Source: Pseudomonadota bacterium (GTDB taxonomy: Bacteria > Pseudomonadota > Gammaproteobacteria > UBA6186 > Azoamicaceae). Taken from it: a stretch of DNA of 25,575 nucleotides. The first letter of the stretch is position 1. Each line of letters starts with the position of its first letter. Position numbers and translations under genes: made by a program. Below are positions 16,266 to 23,017 of this stretch, piece by piece. The stretch covers positions 1 to 25,575 of the forward strand of contig JAJZUR010000005.1 of assembly GCA_021848375.1 (NCBI GenBank), in the 5' to 3' direction. Under the pieces are notes generated by a model, which did no database searches, was not told where the DNA came from, and saw only the letters and a list, made by a program, of their open reading frames with translations.

Positions 16266-16308
16266 AACTATATCTCCATATCATTAACTAAACGCTTACT
16301 TCTATTGA

Positions 16309-16325
16309 TGCAGGAATCATGCCAA
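16309..16325 (-). promoter_or_regulatory. Sigma-54 (RpoN) promoter of pilA copy 1
   Basis: The minus strand reads TTGGCATGATTCCTGCA. GG (-24) and GC (-12) have the invariant 10-base separation of RpoN promoters, and the match to TGGCAC-N5-TTGCA is close (T for C in the -24 box, C for T in the -12 box). The start site would be near 16299, giving a leader of about 34 bases. Pilin genes of Pseudomonas are driven by RpoN with the activator PilR, so the context supports the call. Confidence 0.8.
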
Positions 16326-16358
16326 CGTCGAAGCATGTCTCCCATTAAATTTCTGAGC

Positions 16359-16408
16359 GTAACTGCGCCAATATTTTGGCTCAAAATTAGCCGCTTATTG
16401 ACAGTTAC
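16359..16408 (-). repeat. Structured segment between the two pilin genes
   Basis: GTAACTG (16359-16365) and CAGTTAC (16402-16408) are exact complements that enclose about 36 bases. Inside, GCCAA/TTGGC and GGCT/AGCC can form smaller competing hairpins. The outer arm includes the last codons of the upstream pilin gene. Without a T-run after it, this looks more like an mRNA 3'-end protecting or attenuating structure than an intrinsic terminator. The role is inference. Confidence 0.35.
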
Positions 16409-16832
16409 TCGGCGCATAAGGACTACTTCCCGAACTGCATACCCAGGTAATAGAACCATCACCGGCTAAAGTGGGTGTCAATTTAATGGTAACTGCACCG
16501 GTTGGAAATGCAGTAGCTTTACCAACCACGGTGATAACACAACCAGCACTAATAGCCCAACTTGCTGTAATTGCTGTGTTTGGCCTACCTGATCCCGCGC
16601 TGCTGGTTGATAAAGCAGAGCAGGTTGAATTATCGATGGTAGTAGCGCCGGATTGTGAGACCACTTCAGTGATGGGTTGTTCTTGGTTTTCAGCAAATGA
16701 AATTAATTCACTCACCCGTGATTTATAGATGTAGTTTCGGTAGGCTGGGATAGCAATACTCGCCAAAATCCCGATAATGGCAACCACTATCAGCAATTCA
16801 ATTAATGAAAACGCAGCAATTTTTGATTTCAT
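16395..16832 (-). CDS. pilA: Type IV pilin PilA, copy 2 (Ala at -1)
   Basis: This 145-residue pilin paralogue shares the helix FSLIELLIVVAIIGILASIA, Glu5, four cysteines and the terminal SPYAPSNCQ loop with copy 1, but its middle region differs. The leader is MKSKIAA, so the residue before the cleavage site is Ala (codon GCG) instead of the nearly invariant Gly. PilD depends strongly on that Gly; Ala is the one replacement reported to be processed partly in Pseudomonas. The product may therefore be cleaved slowly, act as a minor pilin, or be an outgoing duplicate. An RpoN promoter almost identical to that of copy 1 lies upstream, so it is probably coregulated. Confidence 0.93.
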   Translation of the reverse strand: MKSKIAAFSLIELLIVVAIIGILASIAIPAYRNYIYKSRVSELISFAENQEQPITEVVSQSGATTIDNSTCSALSTSSAGSGRPNTAITASWAISAGCVITVVGKATAFPTGAVTIKLTPTLAGDGSITWVCSSGSSPYAPSNCQ

Positions 16833-16872
16833 GGTTCACGATCCTCAAATGCTAAATCCTTACCGTTTAGAA

Positions 16873-16889
16873 TGCAGGAATCGTGCCAA
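16873..16889 (-). promoter_or_regulatory. Sigma-54 (RpoN) promoter of pilA copy 2
   Basis: The minus strand reads TTGGCACGATTCCTGCA. It has a perfect TGGCACG -24 box and a CTGCA -12 box at the invariant spacing. Transcription would start near 16862, about 30 bases before the ATG. The 17-mer differs from the copy 1 promoter at one base only, so the promoter was duplicated with the gene or is under strong selection. Confidence 0.85.
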
Positions 16890-16987
16890 CCATTTAATGG
16901 GACTTTATGGGGAAAATTTTGAATAGAATGTCAAAATATTGACGGGTCATTCATCCGGTATTTTTTGAGGGCGTTGTCGTTGAAAAC

Positions 16988-17464
16988 CTAAAGCTGGTAG
17001 TCTTTGCAGAGTTTTTTCTTTATCCAATAATCAAGTGAAATCTTACCGTGGCCATAGAGGGCTATGATGCCAATCAATATGCCCCAAATGATGTGATCCT
17101 TTAGCGCAGAGCTATATTCAGGTTTTAATAATAAGGGATAAAAAATGGCATTGAATATATTAAAAACAAATAAAGCAACTGCCGGGAGTCTCGCGCCAAT
17201 ACCGAGTGCCATTAAGGCGGGCAAAGTAATTTCAGCAGCGGTACCAAGATAGGCGGCGGTAACAGGGGAAAGGCCGACAATTTTATATTCGTTTTCAAAT
17301 AAATATAAAGTAGAAGACCAAGAGGTTAATTTAAGCCAACCTGAGCTGAAAAAGACTTGTAATATATATAAACGGATGGCGAGTGCCGCCAAAGAAGATA
17401 AAAGATCCAATGTCTGCGTCAGCAAGTTTGATAGTGAACAAGCAAGCTTAATCAATGATTTCAT
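16988..17464 (-). CDS. DoxX family membrane protein
   Basis: This 158-residue protein has about four hydrophobic helices (about 20-38, 66-88, 92-112, 122-140). The first carries LAIRLYILQVFFSSGWLKL, the R-x-(8-10)-SGxxKL signature of DoxX proteins. The family is linked to respiratory quinone chemistry and to oxidoreductase complexes, but most members have no assigned substrate. It stands alone on the minus strand, divergent from yadG and 156 bases downstream of the pilin genes' start. The family call is good; no function is claimed. Confidence 0.8.
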   Translation of the reverse strand: MKSLIKLACSLSNLLTQTLDLLSSLAALAIRLYILQVFFSSGWLKLTSWSSTLYLFENEYKIVGLSPVTAAYLGTAAEITLPALMALGIGARLPAVALFVFNIFNAIFYPLLLKPEYSSALKDHIIWGILIGIIALYGHGKISLDYWIKKKLCKDYQL

Positions 17465-17544
17465 GAATTTGATTGTAGCATAATCGTTTTAATTCCAGTA
17501 CCATCTTTTGAGGATGGTCCCATTTGGGCGCTGTTATCTCCCGC

Positions 17545-17562
17545 CCTCGGCTTTGATCGAGG
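17545..17562 (+). promoter_or_regulatory. Hairpin that covers the yadG ribosome binding site
   Basis: CCTCG (17545-17549) pairs with CGAGG (17558-17562) around an 8-base loop. The second arm contains GAGG, the likely Shine-Dalgarno sequence six bases before the yadG ATG. Just upstream, GGGCG and CGCCC (17526-17530 with 17542-17546) could form a competing stem that would free it. This is a candidate translational switch; only the complementarity is observed. Confidence 0.3.
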
Positions 17563-17568
17563 TTAGGG

Positions 17569-18513
17569 ATGACAAAACCCTTAAAGTTGGCGGTTGATCG
17601 TATGAAAGCATTAGACATTAAAAATTTGCAGAAAACCTATCAGGGGGGGGTCGTTGCCTTAAAAGGGATCGATCTCAGCGTAGAAGAAGGTGATTTTTTT
17701 GCACTGCTTGGACCCAATGGCGCAGGGAAGACAACGACCATTGGGATTATTACTTCTTTAGTGAATAAAACATCGGGATCTGTTTCGGTGTTTGGTCATG
17801 ATTTAGAGGTTGAAAGTGAAATTGCGAAGACCTTTATTGGGGTTGTGCCGCAAGAATTTAACTTTAATATTTTTGAACGGGTTATTGATATCATTATCAA
17901 TCAAGCTGGGTATTATGGCATTCCCCGCAAACGGGCAGCCGACAATGCTGAGCGTTACTTAACTCAACTGGGGCTTTGGGATAAGCGAAACCAACAGGCG
18001 ATTGAGCTATCGGGCGGCATGAAGCGGCGTTTAATGATTGCGAGATCCTTGGTGCATGAACCGAAAATGCTTATTTTAGATGAACCGACCGCAGGGGTTG
18101 ATATTGAGCTAAGACGTTCGATGTGGAAATTTTTAAAAGACATCAATCATCAAGGCGTTACCATCATTTTAACGACACATTATTTAGAAGAAGCGGAATC
18201 CCTATGCCGGGGGATCGCGATTATCGATAAAGGCAGCATCATTGCCCATACGACGGTGAAACAACTGTTAGCGCGTCTAAATAGTGAGAGCTTTATTTTT
18301 GATTTAAAACATCCGTTAACAAAGGCCCCTCATTTGGTTGGCGTCAACACACTACTCTTAGACGAATTGTCACTCGAAATCAGCTTTCCCAAAAGCGTTA
18401 ATTTAAATCATATTTTTGAAGAATTATCTAAACAAAATATTGAAGTGAATAGTATGCGTAACAAAACCAACCGTTTGGAAGAACTTTTTATTCGTTTGGT
18501 GAATCATGCGTAA
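17569..18513 (+). CDS. yadG: ABC-2 type transporter ATP-binding protein, YadG type
   Basis: This ABC ATPase matches E. coli YadG along its whole length (314 against 308 aa). Walker A GPNGAGKTT is at 48-56, followed by SLVNKTSGSVSVFG, a Q-loop in VPQEFNFN, the signature LSGGMKRRLMIARSL near 155 and Walker B MLILDEPTAGVDIELRRSMW near 172. The C-terminal MRNKTNRLEELFIRLVN is also a YadG trait. The substrate of YadGH is not established. The ATG at 17569 has GAGG six bases upstream; an ATG eleven codons later (17602) would match the usual YadG start but has a poorer site. It overlaps the permease gene by eight bases. Confidence 0.92.
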   Translation: MTKPLKLAVDRMKALDIKNLQKTYQGGVVALKGIDLSVEEGDFFALLGPNGAGKTTTIGIITSLVNKTSGSVSVFGHDLEVESEIAKTFIGVVPQEFNFNIFERVIDIIINQAGYYGIPRKRAADNAERYLTQLGLWDKRNQQAIELSGGMKRRLMIARSLVHEPKMLILDEPTAGVDIELRRSMWKFLKDINHQGVTIILTTHYLEEAESLCRGIAIIDKGSIIAHTTVKQLLARLNSESFIFDLKHPLTKAPHLVGVNTLLLDELSLEISFPKSVNLNHIFEELSKQNIEVNSMRNKTNRLEELFIRLVNHA

Positions 18514-19282
18514 TTTTAATTTAAATTTGGTTGGTCTTTATACACTTGTTCGCCGTGAATGCATGCGCTTTATGCGTATTTGGACGCAAACATTGTTGCC
18601 CTCTATGATCAGCATGGCGCTCTATTTCCTGATTTTCGGAAATTTGATGGGTAATCGCATTGGAACCATGGACGGTTTTCATTATATTGAATATATAGCG
18701 CCCGGTTTAATTATGATGTCGATTATTACCAATTCTTATGCAAATGTCGTTTCCTCGTTTTTCTTTGCCAAATTTCAACGCAATATTGAAGAAATGATTG
18801 TATCACCTTTATCCATTTATACATTATTATGGGGTTTGCTCTTGGGCGGATTGGCTCGCGGCATCACGGTGGGATTACTCGTCACCTTAGTTTCTTTATT
18901 TTTTACGCGGTTAACGATTACCCATATGGATATAACGATTTTGGTGGTATTGTTAACTTCGTTGTTGTTTTCTTTGGGCGGCTTAATCAATGCCATTTTT
19001 GCTAAGAGTTTTGATGACATTAACATTGTTCCAACCTTTGTCTTAACGCCCCTGACATATTTAGGAGGCGTGTTTTATTCTTTAGATTTATTACCCAAGT
19101 TTTGGCAGTGGGTAACTCATTTAAATCCAATATTCTACATGGTTAATGCTTTTCGCTACGGTATGTTAGGCCAGTCCGATCTGGATATACACACTGCCTT
19201 AGGCGTTATCCTTGGGTTTATTGTCGTCTTATATTTGATTTGCATATGGTTACTTAAAAAAGGGACTGGTATTAAAACGTAA
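18506..19282 (+). CDS. yadH: ABC-2 type transporter permease, YadH type
   Basis: This 258-residue permease (E. coli YadH 256) pairs with the preceding ATPase. It begins with a short cytoplasmic arm (TLVRRECMRFMRIWTQTLLP), then has about six hydrophobic segments, among them SMALYFLIFGNLMG, IAPGLIMMSIITNSYANVV and TPLTYLGGVFYSLDLLP, the last being the conserved ABC-2 C-terminal motif. Genes of this pair are usually adjacent. No export substrate can be inferred; the polysaccharide genes next door are a tempting link but face the other way. Confidence 0.92.
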   Translation: MRNFNLNLVGLYTLVRRECMRFMRIWTQTLLPSMISMALYFLIFGNLMGNRIGTMDGFHYIEYIAPGLIMMSIITNSYANVVSSFFFAKFQRNIEEMIVSPLSIYTLLWGLLLGGLARGITVGLLVTLVSLFFTRLTITHMDITILVVLLTSLLFSLGGLINAIFAKSFDDINIVPTFVLTPLTYLGGVFYSLDLLPKFWQWVTHLNPIFYMVNAFRYGMLGQSDLDIHTALGVILGFIVVLYLICIWLLKKGTGIKT

Positions 19283-19289
19283 TGTATTT

Positions 19290-20495
19290 TTAAAATGATT
19301 TAGCATATAACGCCAAAGTCTGTTCATGAATAATTGGATCATTAAAGTATTTTGCAACGCGTTTACGTCCAGCTTCTCCCATTTGATTCCGTAATGCTTC
19401 GTTCTCAATTAATTTTATTAATGCATTGGCGAGCGATATACTGGTTTTAGCCGGAACAAGAAATCCATTTTCTCCATTAATTACGACCTCACGACAACCT
19501 GGTACATCCGTTGTGACAATAGGCCGGCCAGAGCTTGCGGCTTCTAGTAAAGATTTTGGTAGGCCTTCACGATAAGAGGGTAAAACGGCAATATGACACT
19601 CTGCATAGGCTTTTGCGACATCATTGCATTGTCCTTTCCACGTAATAATCCCTGACGCTTGCCAAGCTAAAATTTGTGCTTCGGGAATGGAAGCAGGGTT
19701 TTCGGGATCTGGCATGCCGTACAATAAAACATTGACTGCAAATCCCTGATTCCGGATGATTTCGGTAGCCTTGACTAACTCACCAATGCCTTTATCCCAT
19801 AATAAACGAGCGACACAGGCAATAATGACTGGGGGTGCTGCAGGCGGTGTAGTGATTGGAAAAGCATTCATGTCAACACCGGCACCGGCAATGATTTGCG
19901 CGCGTTTACGATTTAGGCAATGATATTTAACTAAAGTTTCAACGTCATCTTGATTTTGTAAAATCAAAATACTATTAGGTCGAGAAAAAATAAACCGAAA
20001 AATGCGGCAGACAAAAAAACGTAGAAATTTTTTCTTTTTCCCCTCTCCCGCTTGCGGGAGAGGGTGCCCGAAGGGCGGGTGAGGGTGTTGCCGCGGGAGA
20101 GGGGGGTGCGAAGCACCGGGTGAAGGGTCTGTAAACAAATACCCTAACCCACCGAGTGCATTGATAACGCGCTTTATTCCACACCATTGCGCGACAAGAG
20201 AACCCATAATCACCGGTTTAATGGCGACATGATGCACGATGTCTGGTTGATAGGTACGATAAATATGCTGCAATTCGTGCAATAATTTGAACTGACGAAT
20301 GGGGTTTACACCGGCGCGGCTAAAATGTTGTAACGGAAAAACTTGGATCTGAGCCGCGCGAATGGTTTCCGTACATCGAAGACATCGTGTGGCAACGGCC
20401 ACTTGATATCCGGCTGCAATGGCTGCTTTCGCAAGATTTAATCGATGAGAGCAAAAATAACTGTCTTCAGCAACCAGAAATAACAATTTTTTCAT
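19290..20495 (-). CDS. Glycosyltransferase, GT4 family, with an in-frame repeat insert
   Basis: This cytoplasmic or membrane-associated glycosyltransferase has the GT-B layout. The N-terminal acceptor domain reads LFLVAEDSYFCSHRLNLAKAA, then NALGGLGYLF. The C-terminal donor domain has GAGVDMNAFP, VARLLWDKGIGELVKA and the E-x7-E motif region EGLPKSLLEAASSGRPIV. This is the type found in O-antigen and capsule clusters (PglA-like), but the sugar donor cannot be read off. Residues about 124-155 are low-complexity (PPLPRQ, PPFGHPLPQAGEG, KKKK) and are encoded by a palindromic repeat (20038-20129). Without them the protein would be about 370 aa, the usual size. The insert sits in a variable loop after GGLGYLF, so it may be tolerated. 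It lies 12 bases after the dehydrogenase gene. Confidence 0.88.
   Translation of the reverse strand: MKKLLFLVAEDSYFCSHRLNLAKAAIAAGYQVAVATRCLRCTETIRAAQIQVFPLQHFSRAGVNPIRQFKLLHELQHIYRTYQPDIVHHVAIKPVIMGSLVAQWCGIKRVINALGGLGYLFTDPSPGASHPPLPRQHPHPPFGHPLPQAGEGKKKKFLRFFVCRIFRFIFSRPNSILILQNQDDVETLVKYHCLNRKRAQIIAGAGVDMNAFPITTPPAAPPVIIACVARLLWDKGIGELVKATEIIRNQGFAVNVLLYGMPDPENPASIPEAQILAWQASGIITWKGQCNDVAKAYAECHIAVLPSYREGLPKSLLEAASSGRPIVTTDVPGCREVVINGENGFLVPAKTSISLANALIKLIENEALRNQMGEAGRKRVAKYFNDPIIHEQTLALYAKSF
20038..20129. repeat. GC-rich palindromic repeat inside the glycosyltransferase gene
   Basis: The first 48 bases (20038-20085) match the repeat at 22076-22123 except at two positions. They hold an 11-base perfect inverted repeat, CCCTCTCCCGC and GCGGGAGAGGG around TT, then a GCCC/GGGC stem and GAGGG. 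From about 20092 a second, degenerate copy begins (GCGGGAGAGGG, then GGTGC-GAA-GCACC, then GGGTGAAGGG). GC content is far above the surroundings. Length and reading frame are compatible with the host gene. It resembles the dispersed palindromic elements known from Rickettsia and from other proteobacteria. Confidence 0.85.
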
Positions 20496-20507
20496 GACTT
20501 TAGGAGA

Positions 20508-21800
20508 TCACAATGTCCAGTATAGGGTTCCATCGGGGAAAGATAAGTTTCGCCACATATTTTTAATGTCGGCAATCAAGCCGCCTGTTTTAAGCAATTT
20601 TTGGAAATTGATGGGTGCTAGATTTAAGTATGGCTTATGTGAGACAGCACCGATAATGCAATCATAGTCACCAATATGATCGAAACTTGTCAACAAGTCT
20701 ATTTCAAAATGCATTCTGGCATCTTTGGGATCTGCTTCTGGATCATGGACATCGACTGTATAACCGAACGATTTTAATTTTTCAATCACATCAATCACTT
20801 TAGTATTTCGAAGATCAGGAATATCTTCCTTAAAGGTAAGGCCTAAGACGAGAATACGACTATTGGATGGCGTTAATTTTATTTTTTGTAATTTCTCATG
20901 AACGGTGTTCGCAACGTAATTCCCCATATTTTCGTTAGTACGGCGGCCGGACAAAATAACTTCTGGCTCGTGTTGTACATTTCGAGCACATTGCGCGAGA
21001 TAGTAAGGATCAACTCCAATACAATGACCTCCGACGAGACCTGGTTGAAAATTCAAAAAATTCCATTTGGTTTTGGCTGCCGCTAATACATCATAAATTG
21101 ACAAACCGAGCTTACCGACGATGGTTGTAATTTCGTTCACAAACGCAATGTTGATATCCCTTTGGGCATTTTCAATGACTTTGGCTGCTTCAGCAGTTTT
21201 GATGTTTTCCGCAACAAAAATATTATTCTCATTGATAGCGCCATAAATCATTCGTAGTTTTTCGGCAATCTCTGGCGTTTGTCCAGCGACCACTTTGGTT
21301 ATACGATCAATCGTGTGGGCTTTATCACCCGGATTAATGCGTTCTGGAGAATAGCCTAAATAAAAATCCTTCCCTGCTTTAAGATTGGAAGCACGTTCTA
21401 AAATGGGGCCGCAAAAATCCTCTGTGATACCTGGAAACACCGTACTTTCATACACGACAATGGCGTTTTTGCTTAAATATCGTCCAATGGTTTCAGATGC
21501 TTTTTGCAGCGGCAATAGATCTGGCAAGTTATCTTTGGTCACTGGGGTTGGAACCGTCACAATGTAAACATCTTGTTTAGCCAACGATTCTGGCGCATAG
21601 CTAAATTGCATGGTGGTCGTCTTAAGCGTTAGATCTTCTATTTCTCGAGTACAATCATTTCCATTTTTTAACTCATTTATTCTTCTTTCATTGATGTCAA
21701 AACCGATTACCGAGAAATGGCGGGCTAAAGCAATGGCAAGGGGTAAACCCACGTAACCAAGTCCTATCACAGCAATTTTTGGTTTTTCATTAAACGCCAT
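20508..21800 (-). CDS. Nucleotide-sugar 6-dehydrogenase (UDP-hexosaminuronate forming, TviB/WbpO-like)
   Basis: The enzyme oxidises C6 of a UDP-sugar with two NAD to the uronate. The Rossmann motif GLGYVG is at 13-18, VPTPV near 83-87, YESTVFPG near 117-124 and the catalytic Cys260 in GGHCIGVDPYYLAQ, followed by GLTFKEDIPDLRNTK near 328. The overall pattern is that of UDP-GlcNAc/GalNAc dehydrogenases such as TviB and WbpO more than of plain UDP-glucose dehydrogenase. The ATG at 21800 is chosen because CGGGAA precedes it and it overlaps the epimerase end by eleven bases; a TTG at 21824 is less likely. Together with the epimerase it should supply an activated uronic acid for the adjacent glycosyltransferase. 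Confidence 0.9.
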   Translation of the reverse strand: MAFNEKPKIAVIGLGYVGLPLAIALARHFSVIGFDINERRINELKNGNDCTREIEDLTLKTTTMQFSYAPESLAKQDVYIVTVPTPVTKDNLPDLLPLQKASETIGRYLSKNAIVVYESTVFPGITEDFCGPILERASNLKAGKDFYLGYSPERINPGDKAHTIDRITKVVAGQTPEIAEKLRMIYGAINENNIFVAENIKTAEAAKVIENAQRDINIAFVNEITTIVGKLGLSIYDVLAAAKTKWNFLNFQPGLVGGHCIGVDPYYLAQCARNVQHEPEVILSGRRTNENMGNYVANTVHEKLQKIKLTPSNSRILVLGLTFKEDIPDLRNTKVIDVIEKLKSFGYTVDVHDPEADPKDARMHFEIDLLTSFDHIGDYDCIIGAVSHKPYLNLAPINFQKLLKTGGLIADIKNMWRNLSFPDGTLYWTL

Positions 21801-22836
21801 AATATTCCCGATACCATTTAACAAAATGTTCTAAACCGACATCGATATTGGTGGTCGGTAAAAAGCCAAAATCGCGAGTGGTTTCTGATATATCTGCAAG
21901 AGTTGCTTTCACATCACCCGCTTGCAGAGGTTCAAACCGAATGTTCGCTTTTTTGCCAATGATATTTTCTAGGGTGTGAATAAAGTCCATCAGCGATTCA
22001 GTACGGTTATTGCCAAGGTTGTAAATGCGATGCAACACCGCTTTTTGATCACCCACTAATTGGGTTTGGTTCTTCTTCCCCTCTCCCGCTTGCGGGAGAG
22101 GGTGCCCGTAGGGCGGGAGAGGGCTAGGGGGTTTATCCAAACAAGCAATCACACCAGAGACAATATCATCGATATACGTGAAATTACGTTTCATATCCCC
22201 ATGATTAAAAACCGCAATTTCTTTATCTTGCAAGATTGATTGGGTAAATAAAAACGCAGACATATCCGGACGACCCCATGGGCCATAGACGGTAAAAAAG
22301 CGCAGCCCCGTTGCTGGGATCCCAAATAAATGACTGTAAGTGTAAGACATCAATTCGTCACTGCGTTTGGTAGCGGCGTATAAAGAGATCGGATGATCAA
22401 CGGGATCTTGTATGGAAAAGGGTAACTTTTGATTTGCGCCATACACGGACGAGCTACTGGCATAAACCAAATGTTGAATTGGCAGTTTTCGGCACGCTTC
22501 TAAAACCGTCAAATGCCCTGTGACATTGGCTTCAGTATAGGCATACGGATTAGTTAAGGAATAGCGAACGCCGGCCTGTGCGGCAAGGTGAATAACGCGA
22601 TCAATATTTGGATGTTTCTTAACCAAATCTTCCATCGCGATTTTATCCGTAATATCAATCGGATAAAACTGGAAATTCGGATGTGTGTTCGTGATGTTTA
22701 AACGTGCTTCTTTTAAGCGTACATCATAATAATCATTCAAATTATCGATTCCGATAATTTGTTCGTTTCGTTGCAAAAGCATTTTTGAAACGTGATGTCC
22801 GATAAATCCAGCAGCGCCGGTTACGAGAATCGTCAT
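21790..22836 (-). CDS. NAD-dependent UDP-sugar epimerase (UDP-glucuronate 4-epimerase-like), with an in-frame repeat insert
   Basis: This short-chain dehydrogenase/reductase has GAAGFIGHHV at 8-17, IDNLNDYYDVRLKEARL at 30-46 (a hallmark of UDP-glucuronate 4-epimerases), SSSSVYG at 127-133 and the catalytic Tyr153-x3-Lys157. It would interconvert a UDP-hexuronic acid at C4. The start at 22836 places the Rossmann motif at the usual distance; upstream in-frame starts to 22914 would add 26 hydrophobic, unconserved residues. Residues about 236-255 (PPYGHPLPQAGEGKK) are encoded by a palindromic repeat (22076-22123) and fall in a loop that is variable in the family, between IDDIVSGVIACL and RIYNLGNN. 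It is first in the run epimerase-dehydrogenase-glycosyltransferase. Confidence 0.9.
   Translation of the reverse strand: MTILVTGAAGFIGHHVSKMLLQRNEQIIGIDNLNDYYDVRLKEARLNITNTHPNFQFYPIDITDKIAMEDLVKKHPNIDRVIHLAAQAGVRYSLTNPYAYTEANVTGHLTVLEACRKLPIQHLVYASSSSVYGANQKLPFSIQDPVDHPISLYAATKRSDELMSYTYSHLFGIPATGLRFFTVYGPWGRPDMSAFLFTQSILQDKEIAVFNHGDMKRNFTYIDDIVSGVIACLDKPPSPLPPYGHPLPQAGEGKKNQTQLVGDQKAVLHRIYNLGNNRTESLMDFIHTLENIIGKKANIRFEPLQAGDVKATLADISETTRDFGFLPTTNIDVGLEHFVKWYREYYGV
22076..22123. repeat. GC-rich palindromic repeat inside the epimerase gene
   Basis: This 48-base copy has the same 11-base inverted repeat with TT spacer, GCCC/GGGC stem and terminal GAGGG as the copy at 20038-20085, differing at two bases. 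In both genes the coding strand reads the element in the same frame, giving GHPLPQAGEGKK. The copies lie about 2 kb apart in the same orientation. Confidence 0.88.
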
Positions 22837-23017
22837 AGATAATAAACTCAGGTCAACAATTTTTAATGAACAAATCATATCGAAAAGCAAGAGAGCCGTC
22901 CATATTAAATTCAAAGCAGAAATAAGTTAGCTTTAACACTTTTATAGTGGAGCTTAGAAGAATTTAATGATAACCTATTCGTTAAGAGGCGCGAAGGTTA
23001 GATAAAGGGGAGCCAAA

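Noticed and set aside
16268..16462. Minus-strand frame of 64 codons between the pilins
   Set aside because: It overlaps the end of pilA copy 2 and crosses the RpoN promoter; no ribosome site and no pilin features.
19975..20187. Alternative-frame product rich in PSPASGRGE
   Set aside because: It is only the palindromic repeat and flanking glycosyltransferase DNA read in another frame; such peptides arise wherever this repeat is open in several frames.
20038..22123. CRISPR-like repeats
   Set aside because: Only two copies 2 kb apart, both within coding genes, with no spacers or cas genes.
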